Shown here one piece after another: positions 1 to 5,652 of a stretch of DNA of 7,428 bases. Position 1 is the first letter of the stretch, and each line of letters starts with the position of its first letter. The translations under genes and the position numbers were made by a program. Under the pieces are notes generated by a model. That model worked only from the letters and a program-made list of their open reading frames with translations, was not told where the DNA came from and did no database searches. Source of the stretch: an uncultured Ruminococcus sp. (GTDB lineage: Bacteria > Bacillota > Clostridia > Oscillospirales > Acutalibacteraceae); assembly GCA_902773245.1 (NCBI GenBank), contig CACYDY010000067.1:1-7428 (forward strand), given 5' to 3'.

Positions 1-7
1 CTCCCAT
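1..7 (-). CDS. 5' end of an unidentified minus-strand gene cut by the window edge
   Basis: Only the first codons are visible: read on the minus strand, an ATG at 7-5 is followed by GGA. It is supported by a perfect GGAGG ribosome binding site (plus-strand cctcc, 16-20) with 8 bases of spacing, and by a consensus promoter further upstream at 43-71. This combination is very unlikely by chance, so a real gene probably begins here and continues to the left of the window. Its product cannot be told from two codons. It lies 79 bp beyond the stop of the rRNA methyltransferase on the same strand, with no terminator hairpin visible between them, so it could also receive readthrough from that gene. Confidence 0.55.
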
Positions 8-42
8 AAATTTGACCTCCGTTTTTCTTTTGCTTTATTATG

Positions 43-71
43 ATTATATCATGGTCACTTATTTTTTTCAA
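43..71 (-). promoter_or_regulatory. Sigma-A-type promoter for the gene leaving the left edge
   Basis: Read on the minus strand, TTGAAA (66-71) is separated by 17 bases from TATAAT (43-48), and TGA immediately before the -10 gives an extended -10 element. This is near the housekeeping consensus. It sits just past the stop codon of the rRNA methyltransferase gene and reads away from it, giving the left-edge gene its own transcription start near position 36. Confidence 0.75.
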
Positions 72-85
72 TTCTTTGTCTTGAT

Positions 86-1456
86 TTATGGGTTCATTAT
101 ACTGGACAACTGAACAACTGTCTCGACGTGTGGGGTTCTCGGAAACATATCGACAGGGGTTACTTTATTGACCTTGAATGCTTTTTCTTCGAAAACTGCG
201 AGATCTCTTGCAAGCGTTTCGGGATCACATGAAACGTACACAACTCGTGTCGGCGACATTTTGCAAACAGAATCAACTACTGTCTTATCGCAGCCTTTTC
301 TCGGGGGGTCGATAATTACAATATCGGGTCTGAGGTTTTTCTTTGAGAGATCTTCTGCCGCTTTTGAAGCGTCCGAACATATGAACTGTGCATTTGTAAT
401 ACCGTTTAACCGTGCGTTTTCTTTTGCATTTTCAATCGCTTGGGGTATGATCTCTATTCCCAAAATATTTTTTGTTCTTTTTGCCATCGAAAGTCCGATT
501 GTTCCCGCTCCGCAGTACAGATCAATCAGAAATTCCGTTCCGTTTAAGTCTGCGTATTGAGCCGCAATTGAATACAGCTTTTCGGTCTGATCTCTGTTTA
601 TTTGATAAAAGGAAAGGGGAGATATGTTGAATTTTAATCCGCAGAGCTCGTCTGTCAGAAAATCCTTTCCGTAAAGAGTAACGCATTTTTTTCCTAAGAC
701 CACATTTGTTTTATCAGTGTTAATATTCAAAACTATGCTCGTGATCTTGTCAGAATGATTTGTCAAGGCATCAAGCAGTTCTTTCTTATTTGGAAGATTG
801 CTGCCGTTTACAACAGGGCAGATCATTATCTCTCCGCTTTTCTTTGCATGACGCAAATACAGATGCCGAATCAATCCTTCGTGGGCGGTTTCGTCGTAAA
901 CAGGTATTTTATATTTATCCAGCCAACTTTTAAAAATCTCAACAATTTCATCAAATTCTTTTGGGTGCAGACGACATTCTCCGCTGCCGACAATTCTGTG
1001 ACTGTGATTGCCGTAAAATCCCATGACAACATGATCATATTTATCTTTGCCAACGGGAATTTGTGATTTGTTTCTGTATCCGTTTGGTTCGTCGCTTCCG
1101 ACGATGTCGTTCATTTCAAAATTTTCAATTTTTCCGATTCTTGTGAGTGCGTCGTAAACTCGTTGCTTTTTTATTTTCAATTCTTCTTCGTATGAAATAT
1201 GTCTGAAAACACAGCCGCCGCATTTTGAATAGCACTCGCAATCGGGTTCGATCCTGATTTTTGATGGTGTAATTATGTTCTCGATCTTTCCGAAGGCGTA
1301 GTTTTTCTTAACTTTAAGAATACGGGCGTTGATTTTATCACCAACCGCCGTCAAGGGAACAAAAACAGCCATACCGTCGTACTTTCCTATTCCGCTGCCC
1401 TGTCCCGTAATTTCCGTGATCTCAAGCTCAATAATATCATTTTTTTTGATCTGCAA
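86..1456 (-). CDS. rlmCD: 23S rRNA (uracil-5-)-methyltransferase, RlmD/RlmCD (RumA) type
   Basis: SAM-dependent enzyme that makes 5-methyluridine in 23S rRNA; in Gram-positives one such enzyme (RlmCD) methylates both U747 and U1939 (E. coli numbering). Numbering here counts from the upstream GTG at 1465. An N-terminal TRAM RNA-binding domain spans about residues 4-62. A 4Fe-4S site has C76-x5-C82-x2-C85 plus C163, the RumA spacing. The SAM-binding motif DLYCGAGTIGL is at 315-325, IDPPRKG at 385-391, catalytic Cys413 in VSCDPETLARD, and the general base is probably E448 in PHVET. Length (456-459 residues) is normal and all key residues are present. The start is placed at TTG (1454-1456) because the GTG at 1465 lies inside the likely ribosome binding site AAAAGGTGAT. 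Family assignment is firm; RlmD versus RlmCD specificity, and paralogue choice, is inference. Confidence 0.93.
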   Translation of the reverse strand: MQIKKNDIIELEITEITGQGSGIGKYDGMAVFVPLTAVGDKINARILKVKKNYAFGKIENIITPSKIRIEPDCECYSKCGGCVFRHISYEEELKIKKQRVYDALTRIGKIENFEMNDIVGSDEPNGYRNKSQIPVGKDKYDHVVMGFYGNHSHRIVGSGECRLHPKEFDEIVEIFKSWLDKYKIPVYDETAHEGLIRHLYLRHAKKSGEIMICPVVNGSNLPNKKELLDALTNHSDKITSIVLNINTDKTNVVLGKKCVTLYGKDFLTDELCGLKFNISPLSFYQINRDQTEKLYSIAAQYADLNGTEFLIDLYCGAGTIGLSMAKRTKNILGIEIIPQAIENAKENARLNGITNAQFICSDASKAAEDLSKKNLRPDIVIIDPPRKGCDKTVVDSVCKMSPTRVVYVSCDPETLARDLAVFEEKAFKVNKVTPVDMFPRTPHVETVVQLSSIMNP

Positions 1457-1460
1457 TTTT

Positions 1461-1470
1461 ATCACCTTTT
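1461..1470 (-). promoter_or_regulatory. Ribosome binding site that decides the rlmCD start
   Basis: Read on the minus strand this is AAAAGGTGAT; its GGTGAT part is fully complementary to the 3' end of 16S rRNA. It is followed by AAAA and then TTG (1456-1454). An in-frame GTG (1465-1463) is embedded in the site, so starting there would leave only a weak purine stretch upstream. The TTG start is therefore preferred, shortening the protein by three residues. Confidence 0.6.
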
Positions 1471-1489
1471 GACAAAAAAACTTTTCTTA

Positions 1490-1510
1490 TATCATAATAA
1501 CATTATGATA
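1490..1510. repeat. 21-bp inverted repeat over the rlmCD -10 region
   Basis: Perfect 9-base arms TATCATAAT (1490-1498) and ATTATGATA (1502-1510) flank a 3-base centre. The repeat overlaps the -10 and the downstream spacer of the rlmCD promoter, where a dimeric repressor would act. It does not match a known operator in register (the PerR/Fur 7-1-7 pattern does not align), and AT-rich DNA makes such palindromes more common, so an operator role is only a suggestion. Confidence 0.45.
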
Positions 1511-1522
1511 ACATTTTTTCAA
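1494..1522 (-). promoter_or_regulatory. Promoter for rlmCD
   Basis: Read on the minus strand, TTGAAA (1517-1522) and TATTAT (1494-1499) are separated by exactly 17 bases. A second possible -10, TATAAG preceded by TGA, lies a few bases downstream (near 1486-1491). The predicted transcript has a short leader of about 30 bases before the start codon. A 21-bp inverted repeat covers the -10 region. Confidence 0.6.
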
Positions 1523-1543
1523 GTTTAATTCAACAAAAAAAAC

Positions 1544-1559
1544 AGCCCCGGTGAGGGCT
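1544..1559. terminator. Terminator-like hairpin between divergent promoters
   Basis: AGCCC (1544-1548) pairs with GGGCT (1555-1559) around a six-base loop. On the plus strand it is followed by four T's. On the minus strand it is followed by G and then eight T's, so it could act in both directions and better on the minus strand. It is oddly placed: it follows no visible gene and lies between the outward-facing promoters of rlmCD and murC. It may insulate rlmCD from antisense transcription coming out of murC, or be a leftover from a lost gene. Confidence 0.45.
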
Positions 1560-1564
1560 TTTAT

Positions 1565-1586
1565 ATATCAATATTGCTGTTGATAT
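1565..1586. repeat. Inverted repeat overlapping the murC -35 box
   Basis: ATATCAA (1565-1571) and TTGATAT (1580-1586) form perfect 7-base arms around 8 bases. The right arm contains the murC -35 hexamer TTGATA. A further TTGATAT copy occurs at 1598-1604, running into the -10. This could be an operator for a dimeric regulator or chance in AT-rich DNA. Confidence 0.3.
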
Positions 1587-1608
1587 TTTATCCGTTTTGA
1601 TATATAAT
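1580..1608 (+). promoter_or_regulatory. Promoter for murC
   Basis: TTGATA (1580-1585) and a perfect TATAAT (1603-1608) are separated by 17 bases, a near-consensus housekeeping promoter. Transcription should begin near 1615, leaving a leader of about 45 bases before the TTG start of murC. Confidence 0.75.
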
Positions 1609-1644
1609 GTTTATTAGACAATTTATACCATGTTAATTATATAT

Positions 1645-1653
1645 AGAGAGGTG
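1645..1653 (+). promoter_or_regulatory. Ribosome binding site that fixes the TTG start of murC
   Basis: AGAGAGGTG lies 7 bases upstream of the TTG at 1661. No in-frame ATG or GTG is available at the right place, since the GTG at 1651 is in another frame. The TTG gives an N-terminus running into the expected Rossmann motif at the usual distance. Confidence 0.7.
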
Positions 1654-1660
1654 CTTTCAA

Positions 1661-3067
1661 TTGTACGTTGATAAATTTTGTGATAAAACCTATGATGATA
1701 TTTTGAACAGGATCAAGAGAGTTCATTTTGTCGGAATAGGAGGCTCGGGTATGTGTCCGCTTGCCGAGATCCTCATTTCAAAGGGCTATGAGGTCAGCGG
1801 TTCGGATATGAGCGACGGTGATACACTTCAAAGAATTAAAGGCTACGGCATTCCGGTTTACATGGGTCATGCAGCGGAGAATATAAATGGTGCCGAGCTT
1901 GTTGTATATACTGCGGCAGTAAAACAGGATAACCCCGAGCTTGTTGCCGCAAGAGAGAAAAATATTCCCACTATTGAAAGATCCGTTATGCTTGGCATTC
2001 TGTCGAGAGTTTACAAAAATGCCGTTGCAGTTTCCGGTACTCACGGAAAAACAACCACAACGGCTATGATCTCACAGATCCTTATCGGAAGCAAATTTGA
2101 ACCGACTGCTATCATTGGCGGCAAGCTTCCTCTTATCGGCGGAAACAGTTATGTAGGAACATCTGATACAATGGTGTGCGAAGCGTGCGAATATGTGGAC
2201 TCGTTCCTTCAGATAACGCCCGCAGTTTCGGTTATTCTCAATGTTGATGCGGATCATTTGGATTACTTTGAAAATCTTGAAAACATAAAAAAATCATTCG
2301 GAAAATTTGTCGCTCAAACCTCTGATGCGGTGATAGTCAACGGTGACGACGAAAATGCTTTGGATAGTGTGAAGAATGCAAGTATCAAGGTTTTGACGTT
2401 CGGTTTTGGCAATGATAACGATTTCCGCGCAGTTATGACTTCTCCCGACACAACAGTTTATGACACATTTGATTTTTATTATAAGGACAAAAAGCTGTGC
2501 GGCATAGCGCTTTCCGTTCCTGGAAAACACAATGTTTATAACGCTCTTGCTGCTGCGTCGACGGCTTATTATCTTGGAGTACAGCCCGACGATATCGCAG
2601 AACATCTGAACAAGTTTACGGGTGTTCACAGACGCTTTGAGATTTTGGGAAAGCATTGCGGAATTACCGTTGCAGACGATTTTGCTCACCACCCGACCGA
2701 GATCACAGCGGCTTTGACAGCAGCCATGAACATGGGTTTCAAAAAGGTTTGGAATGTTTTTCAGCCGCATACCTATTCCCGTACAGCCGTTTTGCTTGAT
2801 GATTTTGCAAAAGCATTGTCCATCGTTGATGAAGCCGTAATTCTTGAGATCCTTCCGGTGAGAGAAACAAATACTTACAATATTTATAACACGGATCTCG
2901 GAAAAAAGGTAAAAGGCTCAAAATGTATTGATTCGTTCGAAGATGCCGCAAAATATGTTTGCGAAAATGCGCAGCCCGGGGATCTTATCCTCACAATGGG
3001 CGGCGGAAATGTTTATATGTGCGCAAATCTTATCAACCAAATGCTGGCAGACAAGGAAAATTCTTAA
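1661..3067 (+). CDS. murC: UDP-N-acetylmuramate--L-alanine ligase (MurC)
   Basis: Cytoplasmic peptidoglycan precursor enzyme: ATP-dependent ligation of L-alanine to UDP-MurNAc, the first amino acid addition of the stem peptide. The 468-residue length is typical. In order: the N-terminal UDP-binding motif VHFVGIGGSGM (21-31), the P-loop GTHGKTTT (126-133), CEACEYVDSF (173-182) with the Mur-ligase acidic residues, NVDADHLDYF (194-203), GKHNVYNALAA (288-298) and GVHRRFE (321-327). Then come DDFAHHPTEI (339-348), with the MurC-typical His pair, FQPHTYSRT (367-375) and a C-terminal GGGNVY (447-452). The His-rich DDFAHHP block and PHTYSRT distinguish MurC from MurD/E/F and Mpl. It starts with TTG behind a good ribosome binding site, has its own promoter, and seems monocistronic: the next gene is 279 bp away behind a hairpin and has its own promoter. 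No defects are seen. Confidence 0.97.
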   Translation: MYVDKFCDKTYDDILNRIKRVHFVGIGGSGMCPLAEILISKGYEVSGSDMSDGDTLQRIKGYGIPVYMGHAAENINGAELVVYTAAVKQDNPELVAAREKNIPTIERSVMLGILSRVYKNAVAVSGTHGKTTTTAMISQILIGSKFEPTAIIGGKLPLIGGNSYVGTSDTMVCEACEYVDSFLQITPAVSVILNVDADHLDYFENLENIKKSFGKFVAQTSDAVIVNGDDENALDSVKNASIKVLTFGFGNDNDFRAVMTSPDTTVYDTFDFYYKDKKLCGIALSVPGKHNVYNALAAASTAYYLGVQPDDIAEHLNKFTGVHRRFEILGKHCGITVADDFAHHPTEITAALTAAMNMGFKKVWNVFQPHTYSRTAVLLDDFAKALSIVDEAVILEILPVRETNTYNIYNTDLGKKVKGSKCIDSFEDAAKYVCENAQPGDLILTMGGGNVYMCANLINQMLADKENS

Positions 3068-3146
3068 TTTATAATAATAAATATTATTTACTTGTGTTTG
3101 TTTTGTATAAAACGGAGCAAAATTGTCATTTGTTTATTGAATTTAC

Positions 3147-3175
3147 CAAAGACGTAGATTTTTTCTGCGTCTTTG
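3147..3175 (+). terminator. Hairpin terminator downstream of murC
   Basis: CAAAGACGTAGA (3147-3158) pairs with TCTGCGTCTTTG (3164-3175): 12 base pairs including one G-T wobble, with a loop of five T's. It lies 80 bp past the murC stop. The tail (AGTGCTTTTATG) is a poor T-run, so termination may be incomplete. Even so, the stem is the strongest in the 3068-3346 gap. Confidence 0.6.
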
Positions 3176-3209
3176 AGTGCTTTTATGTAAATATCAGAAA
3201 AAATGCAGA

Positions 3210-3225
3210 AATTTATTAATAAATT
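3210..3225. repeat. 16-bp perfect palindrome just upstream of the gtrA promoter
   Basis: AATTTATTAATAAATT is a perfect 16-base palindrome ending one base before the putative -35 of the gtrA promoter. It is composed only of A and T, so chance occurrence is plausible; its place suggests a possible regulator or alpha-CTD (UP-element-like) site. The rest of the 3068-3346 gap holds AT-rich DNA, the murC hairpin, the promoter and an 85-base leader with one weak stem (GCCGA/TCGGC, 3304-3318). Confidence 0.3.
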
Positions 3226-3226
3226 A

Positions 3227-3255
3227 TTGTTTTATTCTTGAAAGTGTGATATCAT
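3227..3255 (+). promoter_or_regulatory. Extended -10 promoter for the gtrA operon
   Basis: TATCAT (3250-3255) is preceded by TGA, a full extended -10 motif, and a weak -35 TTGTTT (3227-3232) lies 17 bases upstream. The predicted start near 3262 gives a leader of about 85 bases before gtrA. The poor -35 suggests either weak constitutive use or activation. Confidence 0.5.
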
Positions 3256-3346
3256 AATATTGTTTGTGGCAATTTCTCTTTATTTTTGTCATCTGAACTG
3301 CCGCCGATAATTTCGGCTGATTATTTAAGAATACGGAGATAATACT

Positions 3347-3874
3347 ATGAGTGAAAACTTATCTGATACAGCGGTCGTTTCGCAAAAAAAAGGATTTATA
3401 AATTCGCTTTTTATTTCCGAAACCAACAACACCTTTATCCAGTTTTTCAGAAGCTTGTTTGTAGGCGGGATCGCTACGGTTGCCGATATGGGTTTTCTGA
3501 TCCTGTTCAGGGAGCTTTTTAAGATGCCAGAAACGGGCGCGACGGTGATTGGTTTTGTTGCAGGTTTGACGGTTAATTATATCATTTCAACGTTTTGGGT
3601 GTTTTCAAAAGCAAAGGTTCAAAACAGAGTTTTTGATTTTATTGCTTTTGCTGTAATAGGTATTATTGGTTTGGGTTTGACTTCTTTGATCATTGCGCCG
3701 TTTGCAATGGAAGGTCTTTTCGGCGAAGGCTTTTTTGTAAGAAATCAAATATTCGGTTCGATAATTCCTACAGATAAATACTATATCATTGGAAAGCTTC
3801 TCGCAACTGTGATAGTATATATATGGAATTTCTGCGCAAGAAAGTTTATACTGTATCGTAACTGCGAAGAGTAA
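3347..3874 (+). CDS. GtrA-family membrane protein
   Basis: A 175-residue integral membrane protein of the GtrA family (PF04138), small proteins tied to cell-surface polysaccharide assembly. The founding phage protein is proposed to flip undecaprenyl-phosphate-glucose, and some members may instead recruit partner enzymes. Four hydrophobic helices are visible: about residues 36-56, 64-86, 95-118 and 146-166. Family-typical features are the short first loop after GIATVADMGFL, the NYIISTFWVFS segment closing helix 2 (77-87), and the C-terminal WNFCARKFILY (160-170). An N-terminal cytoplasmic tail of about 30 residues is slightly long. ATG 3347 has ACGGAG upstream with 8 bases of spacing. It is the first gene of a probable three-gene unit with a flavoenzyme and a GT-C glycosyltransferase, which supports a role in handling a polyprenyl-linked sugar. 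Family is confident; substrate is unknown. Confidence 0.88.
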   Translation: MSENLSDTAVVSQKKGFINSLFISETNNTFIQFFRSLFVGGIATVADMGFLILFRELFKMPETGATVIGFVAGLTVNYIISTFWVFSKAKVQNRVFDFIAFAVIGIIGLGLTSLIIAPFAMEGLFGEGFFVRNQIFGSIIPTDKYYIIGKLLATVIVYIWNFCARKFILYRNCEE

Positions 3875-3883
3875 AATTTTGAT

Positions 3884-3893
3884 ATTTGTTAAT
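3884..3893 (+). repeat. Left 10-bp target-site duplication of the MITE-like element
   Basis: ATTTGTTAAT abuts the left inverted terminus exactly and recurs unchanged at 4019-4028 abutting the right terminus. The perfect match, precisely outside both ends, is the expected footprint of cut-and-paste insertion. Confidence 0.75.
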
Positions 3894-4018
3894 CACTATC
3901 TACAACTTAAGAGTAGAGTAAATGTATGCAGGGTTCGGGGTATGGGTGACGTCAATAAATGTTAAGTAGATTCAAAACCTTGGGTCGACAGGAACAAATC
4001 CATAAGTTGTGGACAGTG
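3894..4018. mobile_element. 125-bp MITE-like element with terminal inverted repeats
   Basis: The left end CACTATCTACAACTT (3894-3908) and the right end AAGTTGTGGACAGTG (4004-4018) are inverted copies matching at 13 of 15 positions. Perfect 10-bp direct repeats flank them on both sides. The interior has no coding capacity of note; an open minus-strand frame crosses it but continues antisense into the next gene and is not credible. The centre contains the palindrome TGACGTCA (3947-3954) and a GTCGAC at 3984-3989. This is the architecture of a non-autonomous element moved in trans by a DDE transposase. A 10-bp duplication is in the range reported for IS4-type families, but the parent family cannot be named from this window. 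It sits between gtrA and the flavoprotein gene. As RNA the ends would pair into a stem of about 18-19 bp. Confidence 0.72.
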
Positions 4019-4028
4019 ATTTGTTAAT
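4019..4028 (+). repeat. Right 10-bp target-site duplication of the MITE-like element
   Basis: Second perfect copy of ATTTGTTAAT, starting at the base after the right terminus. The remaining 42 bp to the next start codon look like the original leader, including its GGAGG site. Confidence 0.75.
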
Positions 4029-4070
4029 TACATACATCTGCATAAATTCGAAGATTTCGGAGGAATAGAA

Positions 4071-5648
4071 ATGAAAAAAGTTGTAATTATAGGCGCAGGT
4101 CCTGCCGGACTTACTGCTGCCTATGAATTGCTCAAGGACGGCGGCAATAAAGAGTACAAAGTTGAAATACTCGAAGAAACACACGTTATCGGCGGTATTT
4201 CTCAAACCGTAAAATATAACGGCAACAGAATGGACATCGGCGGTCACAGATTTTTCTCCAAAGACGACAGCGTTATGAACTGGTGGAAAAAGATGATGCC
4301 TATCCAGGGCGTGAACAGCTTTGACGATGAAAAGCTCTCACGTGAAAAGCCGCTCGAAAAAGGCGGTCCCGACCCTAACAAGGAAGACAGGGTAATGCTC
4401 ATCAGACGCAGAATTTCACGAATTTATTACAACAAACACTTCTTTGACTATCCTGTTTCAATGAAGTGGTCGACAATAAAAAACATGGGTTTCCTCACGA
4501 CCATGCAGGCCGGTTTCAGCTATTTGAAAGCGTCGGTATTTAAAAAACCGGAAACAAATCTCGGAAATTTCTATATCAACAGATTCGGAAAAAAGCTCTA
4601 CAGTATGTTTTTCGAGGGATATACCGAGAAGCTTTGGGGACGTCACCCGAGCGAGATCTCAGCCGATTGGGGCGCTCAAAGAGTAAAAGGGCTGTCTATT
4701 CGAGCTGTGCTTAAGGATATGTTTAAAAAGGCTTTCGGCGGAAATAAAAACAATGCCGAGGTTGAAACATCTTTGATCGAAGAGTTCTGGTATCCTAAGT
4801 ACGGACCGGGGCAGCTTTGGGAAACTGTAGCCGAAGAGGTCCAAAAGCTTGGCGGCACGCTGAAAATGGGTTACGCAGTTAAGAATATTGTACTCAACAA
4901 AAACAAGGTTACACAGGTTGTGTGCGAAACCGAAAACGGCAGTATCACCGTAGAGGGCGACGTGTTTATCTCAACCATGCCCGTAAAGGATCTTGTGGTC
5001 GGAATGACAGGCGACAAGCCAAACGATGACATTGTTGCAATAGCAAAGGGCTTGCCTTACAGAGATTTTGTAACCGTGGGCTTGCTTGTTGACAAGCTTA
5101 ATCTTAAAAACGAAACAGATATCAAGACTCTCGGCAACATCGTTCCCGACTGTTGGATATATGTTCAGGATACAAACGTAAAGCTTGGAAGAATACAGAT
5201 CTTTAACAACTGGAGTCCGTATCTTGTAACCGATCCCGAAAAATATGTTTGGATAGGTCTTGAATATTTCTGCGAAGAGGGCGACAGCTTCTGGAATATG
5301 TCCGATAAGGAATGCATCGAAATGGCTGCAAAGGAGCTTGAAACAATGGGTGTTATTACCACAAGCCAGGTCATCGATTCCCACCGTGAGCGGATCAAGA
5401 AAGCTTATCCTGCTTATTTTGACACATATGCTCAGATGGATACTCTTGTAGAGCAGCTCAACAAATACAGCAATCTTTTCTGTATCGGACGAAACGGTCA
5501 GCACCGCTACAACAATATGGATCATTCCATGGTTACCGCATTCAAAGCCGTTGAAGCTATCAAAACCGGATCAAACGACAAAACCGAGATCTGGAATGTA
5601 AATACGGAAAAGTCTTATCATGAAACTAAGGAAAATGATAAGGGTTGA
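4071..5648 (+). CDS. FAD-dependent oxidoreductase, amine-oxidase/UDP-galactopyranose-mutase-like
   Basis: A 525-residue cytosolic flavoprotein without signal peptide or clear membrane helix. The N-terminal dinucleotide-binding fold is plain: VVIIGAGPAG (4-13), an acidic end of strand 2 in EILEE (32-36), then GGISQTV (41-47) and DIGGHRFFS (55-63), as in the NAD_binding_8/amino-oxidase superfamily (protoporphyrinogen oxidase, phytoene desaturase, UDP-galactopyranose mutase). The middle has YTEKLWGRHPSEISADWGAQR (184-204) and EFWYPKYGPGQLWE (238-251). The C-terminal FAD-contact motif is CIGRNGQHRYNNMDHS (471-486). The LWG-hP-eis segment and the genomic setting favour a role on sugar substrates, as in mutase-like members, over haem synthesis. 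The exact reaction is unknown. The start has GGAGG (4059-4063) with 7 bases of spacing. It follows a MITE-like insertion in its leader and runs 4 bp from the glycosyltransferase start. Confidence 0.85.
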   Translation: MKKVVIIGAGPAGLTAAYELLKDGGNKEYKVEILEETHVIGGISQTVKYNGNRMDIGGHRFFSKDDSVMNWWKKMMPIQGVNSFDDEKLSREKPLEKGGPDPNKEDRVMLIRRRISRIYYNKHFFDYPVSMKWSTIKNMGFLTTMQAGFSYLKASVFKKPETNLGNFYINRFGKKLYSMFFEGYTEKLWGRHPSEISADWGAQRVKGLSIRAVLKDMFKKAFGGNKNNAEVETSLIEEFWYPKYGPGQLWETVAEEVQKLGGTLKMGYAVKNIVLNKNKVTQVVCETENGSITVEGDVFISTMPVKDLVVGMTGDKPNDDIVAIAKGLPYRDFVTVGLLVDKLNLKNETDIKTLGNIVPDCWIYVQDTNVKLGRIQIFNNWSPYLVTDPEKYVWIGLEYFCEEGDSFWNMSDKECIEMAAKELETMGVITTSQVIDSHRERIKKAYPAYFDTYAQMDTLVEQLNKYSNLFCIGRNGQHRYNNMDHSMVTAFKAVEAIKTGSNDKTEIWNVNTEKSYHETKENDKG

Positions 5649-5652
5649 TAAA

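Noticed and set aside
168..1066. Plus-strand open frames opposite the rRNA methyltransferase
   Set aside because: They are antisense to a fully conserved gene, lack ribosome binding sites and show no recognisable protein features.
1490..1510. PerR/Fur box over the rlmCD promoter
   Set aside because: The AT-rich palindrome is suggestive, but the 7-1-7 register of those boxes does not align and the target gene is not an expected member.
2294..2770. A 158-codon minus-strand frame inside murC
   Set aside because: murC is intact with all its motifs here; the antisense frame is Cys/Arg-rich shadow coding with no start signal.
2959..3219. An 86-codon plus-strand frame overlapping the murC 3' end
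   Set aside because: It runs in a different frame through murC, then through the terminator hairpin, with low-complexity residues and no ribosome binding site.
3972..4247. Minus-strand frame spanning the MITE-like element and the flavoprotein start, considered as a transposase remnant
   Set aside because: Most of it is antisense to the dinucleotide-binding region of the flavoprotein and it shows no transposase motif.
4971..5525. A 184-codon minus-strand frame inside the flavoprotein gene
   Set aside because: Antisense to the conserved C-terminal FAD domain and without start signals.
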